Assembly: GCA_964543125.1 (NCBI GenBank)
Contig: CAZIWX010000105.1
Span: 1-8,428, forward strand
Length of the DNA: 8,428 bases
Direction: 5' to 3'
From: CAZIWX01 sp964543125
GTDB taxonomy: Bacteria > Fidelibacterota > UBA8477
Notes under the pieces: generated by a model
Told to the model about the DNA's origin: nothing
Databases searched by the model: none
The model's input: only the letters and a program-made list of their open reading frames with translations
Part shown: piece after piece, positions 1 to 6,898 of the stretch
Layout: each line of letters begins with the position of its first letter
Position numbering within the stretch: the stretch's first letter is position 1
Translations under genes and position numbers: made by a program

Positions 1-396
1 GGCTTCTATGTGGGGCCGACGGTCATCGATTTGGTAACTCCGGAAATGCGCATTGCCCGGGAAGAAGTTTTTGGCCCTGTACTTTCCATCATCCACACCG
101 ACACCGTGGATGAAGCCCTGAAAATCGAAAATGCTTCGGAATATGGCAATGCGGTGGGTGTTTTTACCCAATCGGGTGGATTGGCCAAGTATGTCGCCGA
201 GCGGGCCAGTGCCGGTATGATCGGGGTCAATATCGGGGTTCCCGTTCCCCGGGAACCCTTCTCTTTCGGCGGTTGGAACGAATCCAGGTTCGGAGTGGGG
301 GATATCACCGGTAAGAGCTCCATCGAATTCTGGACCAAGTTGAAAAAGACAACCGTCAAATGGAATCCGGAAGCCCGTACTAACTGGATGAGTTGA
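1..396 (+). CDS. Methylmalonate/malonate-semialdehyde dehydrogenase-like aldehyde dehydrogenase (C-terminal part, 5' end outside window)
   Basis: The reading frame is open from base 1 to a TGA at 394-396. This gives the last 131 residues of a protein family usually about 480-500 residues long. The visible part is the C-terminal end of an aldehyde dehydrogenase: GFYVGPTVID at the start, the EEVFGPVL motif at about codons 20-27 (its Glu contacts the NAD ribose in this superfamily), then GVNIGVPVPREPFSFGGW and a tail ending in KKTTVKW. The GVNxxVPVP stretch and the FW(T)xxKKxTxxW ending fit the CoA-acylating methylmalonate-semialdehyde dehydrogenase (MmsA/IolA) group better than betaine- or succinate-semialdehyde dehydrogenases. 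The catalytic Cys and the substrate-binding Arg residues lie upstream and cannot be checked. In this cluster it would convert malonate semialdehyde to acetyl-CoA, or methylmalonate semialdehyde to propionyl-CoA, after the aminotransferase step. The family call is firm; the exact substrate is inferred from context. Confidence 0.8.
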   Translation, partial: GFYVGPTVIDLVTPEMRIAREEVFGPVLSIIHTDTVDEALKIENASEYGNAVGVFTQSGGLAKYVAERASAGMIGVNIGVPVPREPFSFGGWNESRFGVGDITGKSSIEFWTKLKKTTVKWNPEARTNWMS

Positions 397-432
397 CGGG
401 TTCACGGTGCCAAGCCCCGGGAGCGATGCAAA

Positions 433-1833
433 ATGACGAATGCCAGAACCAATGCCCTGCTATACGGAATTGATGACATTCCACCGCCGTTTGAAACCGT
501 TGTCCTCGGTTTCCAGCATTATTTAACCATGTTCGGATCCACTGTCGCCATTCCTTTACTGTTAGCGCCGGCGTTTGGAATTACCAATCCGGTGGAAAAA
601 GGCTGGCTCATTGCGACCATGTTTTTCGTAAGCGGCATCACCACCCTGTTACAGACAACCCTGGGTAATCGTTTGCCGATTGTTCAGGGTGGTACGTTTT
701 CATTTCTGGCGCCCACGTTCGCCATTTGTAGTATGGCCGCTTTGGCAAATTCCGGCTGGGAGGTGCGGATTCAGCATGTTCAGGGAGCCATTATCGCCGG
801 CTCCTTCTTTGAAATTGTGATCGGCGCCAGCGGATTAGCGGGTAAACTGTTGCGGTTTGTGGGTCCCATAACAATCGCACCCACGATTGCCCTGATTGGC
901 CTGGCGCTTTTCAAATTCGGCGCCCCCGAGGCCGGTAAATATTGGCCCATTGGCGGTTTAACCATCCTGCTGATCATCCTGTTCAGTCAATATTTGCGTC
1001 ATAAAAATCGAGTATTCATGCTCTACCCGATTTTGCTGGCTATTATTACCGCCTGGGCCCTGGCGGCGCTCTTCACCGCTCTGGGGGTTTTTCCCAAAGG
1101 ACATCCGGCTTACACCAGCCTGGAAAATGTTACGAATTCACCCTGGTTGCGGATTCCCTATCCTTTCCAGTGGGGTTTCCCGAAGTTCGGCGTGGCGGCC
1201 CTGATTGGTATGCTGGCCGGTTATATCGCGTCCATGGTTGAGTCCGTCGGTGATTATTATGCCTGCGCCCGCTTGAGCGGCGCTCCGGTTCCCGATAAAC
1301 GAGTGATTAACCGCGGGATTGCCTTCGAGGGGATTGGCTGCTTTATAGCCGGTATATTTGGTACAGGAAACGGAACCACTTCCTACAGTGAGAATATCGG
1401 CGCCATCGGTCTGACCCGGGTGGGCTCCCGGCGCGTAGTTCAAATCGGCGGAGTGATCATGCTCATCTTTGGAACCGTTTCAAAATTCGGAGCCCTGTTT
1501 ACAACCATTCCCTCACCCATCGTGGGAGGAATGTACTGTGCCATGTTCGGGATGATTGCGTCCGTGGGTCTCTCCAATTTACAGTTTGTCGATCTGAATT
1601 CCGGCCGGAACCTGTTTATCCTGGGATTTACCTTTTTCATGGGTCTAAGTGTCCCGGAATATTTTATTAACCAACCGCTGGAGCTTGGCAGTGGTTTGAA
1701 ATGGCTGGCTGATATCATCAATACCCTGGGCAGTACGGGAATGGCGGTTGGTGCTTTCATCGCCCTGATTCTGGATAACACTATCCCCGGCACGGCCGAA
1801 GAACGGGGCCTGACAGCCTGGGCCAAGATCTGA
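433..1833 (+). CDS. NCS2/NAT-family nucleobase (uracil/xanthine-type) permease
   Basis: This 466-residue, very hydrophobic protein is an inner-membrane nucleobase:cation symporter of the UraA fold (about 14 membrane segments expected). Seen in the sequence: the N-terminal LGFQHYLTMFGSTVAIPLLL segment, QGGTFSFLAP in the third-helix region, E270 in VESVGDYYACARL, and the NAT signature ENIGAIGLTR at residues 320-329. E270 and E320 match the two glutamates that bind uracil in UraA (E241 and E290, by family knowledge). D274 occupies the place of a histidine in UraA. The wording of both motifs resembles the animal/plant SLC23 NAT branch more than classical UraA. The ATG at 433 is preceded by GGGAG at 419-423 with 9-nt spacing. 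It lies 36 nt after the dehydrogenase and 31 nt before dihydropyrimidinase, so it is probably co-transcribed. Uracil/thymine is the likely substrate from its neighbours; xanthine or uric acid cannot be excluded by sequence. Confidence 0.92.
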   Translation: MTNARTNALLYGIDDIPPPFETVVLGFQHYLTMFGSTVAIPLLLAPAFGITNPVEKGWLIATMFFVSGITTLLQTTLGNRLPIVQGGTFSFLAPTFAICSMAALANSGWEVRIQHVQGAIIAGSFFEIVIGASGLAGKLLRFVGPITIAPTIALIGLALFKFGAPEAGKYWPIGGLTILLIILFSQYLRHKNRVFMLYPILLAIITAWALAALFTALGVFPKGHPAYTSLENVTNSPWLRIPYPFQWGFPKFGVAALIGMLAGYIASMVESVGDYYACARLSGAPVPDKRVINRGIAFEGIGCFIAGIFGTGNGTTSYSENIGAIGLTRVGSRRVVQIGGVIMLIFGTVSKFGALFTTIPSPIVGGMYCAMFGMIASVGLSNLQFVDLNSGRNLFILGFTFFMGLSVPEYFINQPLELGSGLKWLADIINTLGSTGMAVGAFIALILDNTIPGTAEERGLTAWAKI

Positions 1834-1864
1834 AATAATAATAACCTGAATAGAGGAAGCCATC

Positions 1865-3250
1865 ATGTCAGTATTAATTAAAAACGGCCGTGTAATTACC
1901 GCCCGTGATGATTATCAGGCGGATATTTTTATCGAACATGATAAAATCTCCGTCATCGGGACCAGCCTGTCCATTCCAGCTGATAAGATAATCGATGCCA
2001 GTGGCAAATATGTGATTCCCGGTGGTGTGGACCCCCACACCCATCTGGACATGCCGTTTATGGGAACCGTTTCATCCGACGATTTTGTAACCGGCACCCG
2101 CGCGGCGGCTCATGGCGGAACCACCACGATCATCGATTTTGCAATCCAGGCCAAAGGTCATTCCGCCCTGGAAGGATTGGCAACCTGGCATGCCAAAGCC
2201 GCCGGAAAAGCGGCCATCGATTACGGTTTTCACATGATTCTCACCGATACGGAAGGCGACCGGATTTCCGAGTTGAAAACCTTGATCGGAGAAGGCGTAA
2301 CCTCCTATAAATTATTCATGGCTTATCCTGGTGCTTTATATATGGACGATGCCAATATTTACCGGACCATGCGGGAGGCCGGCGAACAGGGTGCGATTAT
2401 CTGTATGCATGCGGAAAATGGTATCGTAATCGATGAGATTGTGCGCAATGCGGTGGCCGCTGGCAAGACCGAACCCAAATGGCATGCCTTGACGCGCCCG
2501 GATCGGATGGAAGCGGAAGCGGTGCAGCGCACCATCGCCATCGGCGACGTGGCCCGGGTCCCGGTGTATATTGTGCATTTAACTTCGGCGGCGGCGCTGA
2601 AACAAGTTGCCGACGCCCGGAAAGACGGACAATCCGTTTTCGCTGAAACCTGTCCCCAGTACCTGTTCCTGGATCAATCATATTACGAGAAAGAAAATTT
2701 CGAAGGCGCTAAATATGTCATGTCGCCCCCTCTGCGCGAGAAGTGGAACCAGGCTGAGTTGTGGAACGGCTTGTACACCGGGAATCTTCAGGTTGTATCC
2801 ACCGACCATTGCACCTTCCGGTTTAAAGATCAGAAACAGATGGGCAAGGATGTATTCACCCAAATTCCCAACGGTGCGCCCGGAATAGAAAACCGGATGA
2901 GCCTCATCTATCAGGGTGGTGTCGTGGATGGGCGGCTAACATTAAATAAGTTCGTTGAACTTACTTCCACCGCGGCGGCGAAGATTTTCGGTCTCTTTCC
3001 CCGTAAAGGCACGATTGCGGTGGGCAGCGACGCGGATGTGGTGATTTTCAATCCCGATCATAAGGAAACCATCAGTGTAAATAATCCCATCACCCACAAT
3101 ATGAATGTTGATTATAATGCCTACGAAGGGTTTGAGGTTACGGGTATTTCTGAAACCGTGTTGTCCCGCGGGAAGGTTGTGATCGAAGCGAATAAATATG
3201 TCGGGAATAAAGGCGATGGACGGTTTCTAAAACGGCAATTATTTTCATAA
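1865..3250 (+). CDS. hydA: Dihydropyrimidinase (D-hydantoinase family)
   Basis: A 461-residue cytoplasmic amidohydrolase that opens dihydrouracil or dihydrothymine to the N-carbamoyl-beta-amino acid. All ligands of the binuclear metal centre are visible: H58 and H60 in DPHTHLD, K149 (the lysine carboxylated in this family) in SYKLFMAY, H182 in MHAENG, H238 in IVHLTS, and D314 in STDHCTF. MSPPLR and IPNGAPGIENRM are also typical of dihydropyrimidinases, against allantoinase or dihydroorotase. Length is normal for the family (about 460-480). The ATG at 1865 follows GAGGAAG at 1853-1859. The stop is immediately followed by the ribosome-binding site of the next gene, so translation of the two is closely linked. 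In clusters like this it is also called pydB or hyuA. Hydantoins may be side substrates. The functional call is strong because of both motifs and neighbours. Confidence 0.95.
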   Translation: MSVLIKNGRVITARDDYQADIFIEHDKISVIGTSLSIPADKIIDASGKYVIPGGVDPHTHLDMPFMGTVSSDDFVTGTRAAAHGGTTTIIDFAIQAKGHSALEGLATWHAKAAGKAAIDYGFHMILTDTEGDRISELKTLIGEGVTSYKLFMAYPGALYMDDANIYRTMREAGEQGAIICMHAENGIVIDEIVRNAVAAGKTEPKWHALTRPDRMEAEAVQRTIAIGDVARVPVYIVHLTSAAALKQVADARKDGQSVFAETCPQYLFLDQSYYEKENFEGAKYVMSPPLREKWNQAELWNGLYTGNLQVVSTDHCTFRFKDQKQMGKDVFTQIPNGAPGIENRMSLIYQGGVVDGRLTLNKFVELTSTAAAKIFGLFPRKGTIAVGSDADVVIFNPDHKETISVNNPITHNMNVDYNAYEGFEVTGISETVLSRGKVVIEANKYVGNKGDGRFLKRQLFS

Positions 3251-3256
3251 AGGAGG
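3251..3256 (+). promoter_or_regulatory. Ribosome binding site AGGAGG that fixes the beta-ureidopropionase start
   Basis: A perfect AGGAGG begins on the base right after the TAA of dihydropyrimidinase. It is 6 nt from the ATG at 3263 but only 3 nt from the in-frame TTG at 3260. The ATG is therefore the better start. Placement at the preceding stop codon favours re-initiation by ribosomes finishing the upstream gene. Confidence 0.85.
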
Positions 3257-3262
3257 TGCTTG

Positions 3263-4132
3263 ATGTCTAAAATTGTCAAATCAGGATTGATTCAGATGAG
3301 TATTCCCAAATCGGAAGGGGAGGGAACCATCCCTGAGATTAAACAGGCCATGCTTGAGAAACATATTCCTTACATTGAGCAGGCCGGTAACCAGGGTGTA
3401 CAGATTTTGTGTTTCCAGGAGGTTTTTACGACACCCTATTTTTGTCCCGGACAGAATCCTGAATGGTATAAATCCGCTGAACCCGTCCCCGGCCCCACCG
3501 TGGAGCTGATGCAGGAGTATGCCCGCAAGTACCAGATGGTGATGATCGTGCCGGTTTATGAAAAAGAACGGGCGGGGATATTCTATAATACCGCCGCGGT
3601 AATCGACGCTGATGGCGCTTATCTTGGGAAATACCGCAAACACCATATTCCCCAGGTCGCCGGATTCTGGGAAAAATATTTTTTTCATCCGGGAAATTTG
3701 GGCTATCCCGTTTTCAATACGCGCTACGCTAAAATCGGAGTCTATATCTGTTATGACCGTCATTTTCCCGAAGGCGCGCGTGCCCTGGGTTTGAATGGCG
3801 CCGAAATTGTGTACAATCCATCGGCTACCGTGGCCGGTCTGTCGCAATATCTCTGGAAACTCGAACAACCGGCTCACGCGGCGGCCAACGGATATTTTAT
3901 GGGCTGCATCAACCGGGTTGGGGAAGAAGCACCCTGGAAAATCGGCAGATTCTATGGCAGTTCTTACTTTGTCGATCCGCGTGGGTCTATTTTTAAGATC
4001 GCTTCGGAAGACAAGGATGAGCTGTTGGTAGCGGAATTTGACCTGGAGCTGATTGATGAGGTACGCGAAACCTGGCAATTTTACCGCGATCGCCGGCCCG
4101 ATTCCTATTCAGATTTAACCGCACTAGGATAA
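3263..4132 (+). CDS. Beta-ureidopropionase (N-carbamoyl-beta-alanine amidohydrolase), nitrilase superfamily
   Basis: A 289-residue cytoplasmic carbon-nitrogen hydrolase. It would hydrolyse N-carbamoyl-beta-alanine (or N-carbamoyl-beta-aminoisobutyrate) to the beta-amino acid, NH3 and CO2. The catalytic triad of the superfamily is visible: E53 in CFQEVF, K126 in KYRKHHIP, and C163 in YICYDRHFPE. Other family marks are FHPGNLGYPVF, NGAEIVYNPSAT and FYGSSYFVDP. The NPSAT, INRVG and FYGSSY blocks resemble eukaryotic beta-ureidopropionase (UPB1). The bacterial relatives N-carbamoylputrescine amidase (AguB) and N-carbamoyl-D-amino-acid hydrolase are the main alternatives. Position between dihydropyrimidinase and a beta-amino-acid aminotransferase argues for the pyrimidine role. 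The ATG at 3263 is chosen for its AGGAGG; a TTG one codon upstream would add one residue. There are 12 nt to the next gene. Confidence 0.92.
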   Translation: MSKIVKSGLIQMSIPKSEGEGTIPEIKQAMLEKHIPYIEQAGNQGVQILCFQEVFTTPYFCPGQNPEWYKSAEPVPGPTVELMQEYARKYQMVMIVPVYEKERAGIFYNTAAVIDADGAYLGKYRKHHIPQVAGFWEKYFFHPGNLGYPVFNTRYAKIGVYICYDRHFPEGARALGLNGAEIVYNPSATVAGLSQYLWKLEQPAHAAANGYFMGCINRVGEEAPWKIGRFYGSSYFVDPRGSIFKIASEDKDELLVAEFDLELIDEVRETWQFYRDRRPDSYSDLTALG

Positions 4133-4144
4133 AAGGAACAAACC

Positions 4145-5437
4145 ATGGATAGTCAGGAAATCCGTCAGCAGCATAAGGAATTCCTTTTCCCGGCAGTCAA
4201 GAATTTCTACCGGGAACCCCTGATCATTACAACGGGACAGGGTGTTCAGGTTACCGATCTGGAGGGTAGAACCTATCTTGATTTTTTTGGCGGAATTCTC
4301 ACGGTTTCGCTGGGACATGCCAATGCCGAGGTCAATGCCGCGGCGATCGCTCAGTTAAAGCGCCTAAGTCATATTTCAACGCTGTACCAGGTGGAATCGA
4401 TGGTAAGCCTGGCGGCAAATCTGGCCCGGATAGCTCCCGGAAACCTGCAGAAATCATTCTTCACCGCCTCCGGAACCGAAGCGGACGAAACGGCAGTCAT
4501 GCTGGCCCAGATTTTTTCGGGTAACCAGGAGTTTATTGTGTTGCGCCATTCTTATTCCGGGCGCTCGCTTTTAGCTCAATCCATGACGGCCCATTCGAAC
4601 TGGCGGGCGCTACCCACCCAGGTGGCTTCGATTAAGCACGCCCTTTCACCCTACTGCTATCGCTGTCCCCTGAAATCCACCTATCCGGCCTGCGGCCTGG
4701 GCTGTGCCGAGGATGTGGAAGAATTAATCAAAACAACCACGACCGGATCGATCGCCGGAATGATGGTGGAACCTGTCCAGGGTGTAGGTGGATTTATCAC
4801 GCCTCCGCCGGAATATTTTACAATCGTGGCGGAAATTGTGAGACGCTACGGTGGCGTTTTTATCTCGGATGAAGTGCAAACCGGATTCGGACGTACCGGA
4901 CGGATGTTCGGGATCGAACACGCGGCTGTCCAACCGGATATGATGACCATGGCCAAGGGCATTGCCAACGGTTTACCCCTCGGTGCCGTGATCGCCACCG
5001 CCGACATTGCCGATTCTCTGGTAAAAAACAGTATTTCTACCTTTGGCGGCAATCCGGTGGCCTGTGCAGCCGCCAACCAGGTCATCGAGATCGTCGAACG
5101 TGATAATTTAGCGGAAAACTGTGAACGGCTGGGACGGGTTTTGCAGGGTGGGCTGAAAAAAATCCAGGAAAAATTTCCCCGGGAAATTGGCGATGTGCGG
5201 GGGCTGGGACTGATGCAGGCTATCGAACTGGTTGTTGATGAAACCAAACACGATCGGACCCCGAACCCTGAGTTTACGGATAAATTGATGGAAGAAACTA
5301 AAAATCGGGGTCTGTTAATTGGCCGGGGTGGATTGTATGGGAATGTGATCCGCATAGCACCTGCGCTGAATGTCACCCCTCCGGCAGTTGACGAGGCCCT
5401 TCAAATACTGGCTGACGCCATGACGGCCATCAGCTAA
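4145..5437 (+). CDS. Class III PLP aminotransferase, probable beta-alanine (beta-aminoisobutyrate):2-oxo-acid aminotransferase, AGXT2-like
   Basis: A 430-residue fold-type I aminotransferase, normal length for class III. Seen: YLDFFGGILTVSLGH near residues 44-58, FFTASGTEADE near 106-116, MVEPVQGVGG near 207-216, the PLP-ring aspartate D242 in SDEVQTGFGRTGRMF, and the Schiff-base lysine K271 in MTMAKGIANGLPLGAV. The closest wording I recognise is alanine-glyoxylate aminotransferase 2 / beta-alanine-pyruvate aminotransferase; GABA aminotransferase is the main alternative. In the pathway it would take the amino group from beta-alanine or 3-aminoisobutyrate and give the semialdehyde used by the dehydrogenase at the left edge. 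The acceptor (pyruvate, glyoxylate or 2-oxoglutarate) cannot be told. There is a cysteine cluster C171-x2-C174-x8-C183-x3-C187 in the middle (see findings). The ATG at 4145 has AAAGGA at 4132-4137, 7 nt upstream, overlapping the previous stop codon. Confidence 0.9.
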   Translation: MDSQEIRQQHKEFLFPAVKNFYREPLIITTGQGVQVTDLEGRTYLDFFGGILTVSLGHANAEVNAAAIAQLKRLSHISTLYQVESMVSLAANLARIAPGNLQKSFFTASGTEADETAVMLAQIFSGNQEFIVLRHSYSGRSLLAQSMTAHSNWRALPTQVASIKHALSPYCYRCPLKSTYPACGLGCAEDVEELIKTTTTGSIAGMMVEPVQGVGGFITPPPEYFTIVAEIVRRYGGVFISDEVQTGFGRTGRMFGIEHAAVQPDMMTMAKGIANGLPLGAVIATADIADSLVKNSISTFGGNPVACAAANQVIEIVERDNLAENCERLGRVLQGGLKKIQEKFPREIGDVRGLGLMQAIELVVDETKHDRTPNPEFTDKLMEETKNRGLLIGRGGLYGNVIRIAPALNVTPPAVDEALQILADAMTAIS

Positions 5438-5491
5438 AAAAGTTAACGATCGTCCAAAGGGATATTTAGATTCCAAGTACTCTGGCATCGA

Positions 5492-5525
5492 CTTTTCTTT
5501 TCAAGGACCGGGATGAAAGGAAAAG
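5492..5525. repeat. 12-bp inverted repeat (10-nt loop) in the gap before preT
   Basis: The arms CTTTTCTTTTCA (5492-5503) and TGAAAGGAAAAG (5514-5525) pair over 12 positions, eleven Watson-Crick and one G-U. They are separated by AGGACCGGGA. It lies in the only sizeable gap of the cluster (5438-5563, 126 nt). No T-run follows on the + strand, so a classical terminator is unlikely. The purine-rich right arm is 38 nt upstream of the preT start. It could be an operator, an RNA processing or stability element, or chance in an AT-rich gap. I found no convincing -35/-10 pair in this gap. Confidence 0.55.
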
Positions 5526-5552
5526 ATTGAAGAGCTATTTATTCAGATAAAA

Positions 5553-5558
5553 AAGGGA
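5553..5558 (+). promoter_or_regulatory. Ribosome binding site AAGGGA deciding the preT start
   Basis: AAGGGA ends on the A of an ATG at 5558. That ATG therefore cannot use this site, while the ATG at 5564, two codons later in the same frame, is 5 nt downstream. This favours 5564 (protein beginning MESKTILP) over 5558 (MLMESK). Confidence 0.6.
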
Positions 5559-5563
5559 TGCTT

Positions 5564-6898
5564 ATGGAAAGTAAAACCATTCTACCTGATAATCGTCTGG
5601 AGCAACTTTTCGGTGAGGACAAACCGCTTTACATGGAAGCGGAAGCCCGGCGTGAAGCCGATCGCTGCTTGTATTGTTATGATGCCCCCTGTACCGCCGC
5701 CTGCCCGGCCGGCATTGACATTCCCGGATTCATACGGAAACTAGCCTCGGGCAATATTCCGGGAGCGGCAAAAACCATTTTTGAAATGAATCTCCTGGGC
5801 GTTTCAACCGCCCGGGTTTGCCCAGTGGAAGAATTATGCGTTGGAGCTTGTGTCCATAATAAATACCATGTCCCTCCCATCCAAATCGGCCGGCTCCAGC
5901 GCTTCGCCACGGAACGGGTTCGGCAGTGGGAAAGGGGCGGCGAGAAGCCCCTCATCACGCCCCTAAAACAGGCCGGCCGGACAGTCGCCTTGATCGGGGC
6001 CGGACCAGCATCCCTGGCTTGCGCCGCCTACCTTACCCTCGCCGGAGTCAGAGCAATCATTTATGAAAAGCAGCCTTTACCCGGTGGACTGAATATGACC
6101 GGGATTGCCCCCTATAAATTGGACTGCCAAGCGGCTCTGGAAGAAATTGAATGGCTAGTGAAATTTGGCTTTGAAATTCAGACCGGTTTGGAGATCGGCC
6201 ACGATATTTCCGTTGACCATCTGCTGACAAACTTTGATGCCGTTTTCCTGGGCGCCGGATTGGGTCGTGACAAGTTACCCGGCATCCCCGGGGAAAATGC
6301 TCCCGGTGTTTGGGGCGCTACGAATCTGATCGGCAGGCTGAAAAATGAACCGGCGTTCAGATTGCCGGACAATTTGAAAATTGTTAACGTGGTTGGCGGC
6401 GGGAATTCCGCGCTTGATATTGCCCGGGAACTGGCCCTGCTGGGTGTACCGGAAGTGAATATTATCTACCGCCGAACCCGATCCGAGATGCCCGGCTATC
6501 GTCACGAACTGGACGCCGCCCGGCGGGTCGGTGTACGCCTGATTGAGCAGGCGGTCCCCCTGAAGATTGTTCGCAATGATCGTCTGGTTTTGCACACCCA
6601 GCACAGACTCACCGGTGAACCCCGGCAATTTGAATCGGACTGGATTGTACTGGCGATCGGCAACAAACGCGACGCCGGTCAACTTTTCTCCGGTTTGAAA
6701 ACCGATGCGAAGGGTTGCGTTGTCGTTGATCCTCCTACGCTGCGGACCTCGGTTGCCAATGTCTATGCCGGCGGGGATTGCATTAATGGCGGTAAAGAGG
6801 TGGTCAATGCGGTAGCGGACGGCCGGGCTGCCGCCTATTCCATGCTGCGGGACTGGGGCATCAGACCCATGCGGATTAACGGGAGGAACGATGGCTGA
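5564..6898 (+). CDS. preT: NAD(P)H-dependent dihydropyrimidine dehydrogenase, FAD/Fe-S electron-input subunit PreT
   Basis: This 444-residue protein corresponds to the N-terminal half of eukaryotic dihydropyrimidine dehydrogenase (DPD) and to GltD-type oxidoreductases. It takes electrons from NAD(P)H through FAD and [4Fe-4S] clusters to PreA. The N-terminal Fe-S domain (about 1-125) has C35, C38, C43, C47 and C86, C92, C96 with Q112. The spacing matches mammalian DPD (79/82/87/91 and 130/136/140/Gln156, recalled numbering), including the unusual glutamine ligand. FAD is bound by GAGPAS (145-150) and by the late YAGGDC block (D405). A second dinucleotide fold starts at GGGNSA (278-283). The YRRTRSEMP stretch (302-310) resembles NADPH-using GltD, but NADH or NADPH cannot be decided here. 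Start ATG 5564 is preferred by SD spacing; 5558 is possible. The last 8 nt overlap preA. Confidence 0.94.
   Translation: MESKTILPDNRLEQLFGEDKPLYMEAEARREADRCLYCYDAPCTAACPAGIDIPGFIRKLASGNIPGAAKTIFEMNLLGVSTARVCPVEELCVGACVHNKYHVPPIQIGRLQRFATERVRQWERGGEKPLITPLKQAGRTVALIGAGPASLACAAYLTLAGVRAIIYEKQPLPGGLNMTGIAPYKLDCQAALEEIEWLVKFGFEIQTGLEIGHDISVDHLLTNFDAVFLGAGLGRDKLPGIPGENAPGVWGATNLIGRLKNEPAFRLPDNLKIVNVVGGGNSALDIARELALLGVPEVNIIYRRTRSEMPGYRHELDAARRVGVRLIEQAVPLKIVRNDRLVLHTQHRLTGEPRQFESDWIVLAIGNKRDAGQLFSGLKTDAKGCVVVDPPTLRTSVANVYAGGDCINGGKEVVNAVADGRAAAYSMLRDWGIRPMRINGRNDG
6881..6886 (+). promoter_or_regulatory. Ribosome binding site of preA inside the preT coding end
   Basis: GGGAGG lies within the last codons of preT, 4 nt before the ATG at 6891. 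Together with the 8-nt overlap of the two reading frames it indicates coupled translation, as expected for subunits needed in equal amounts. Confidence 0.8.

Noticed and set aside
3260..3262. TTG as start of beta-ureidopropionase
   Set aside because: It is only 3 nt from AGGAGG, whereas the next codon is ATG at normal 6-nt spacing.
3281..4078. Long reading frame on the - strand (265 codons) opposite beta-ureidopropionase
   Set aside because: It lies wholly opposite a gene with an intact catalytic triad, has no recognisable motif, and is expected from codon bias on the coding strand.
5443..5468. Possible promoter TTAACG ... TATTTA before preT
   Set aside because: The spacer is only 14 nt and the -35 match is poor. 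Not strong enough to report as a promoter.
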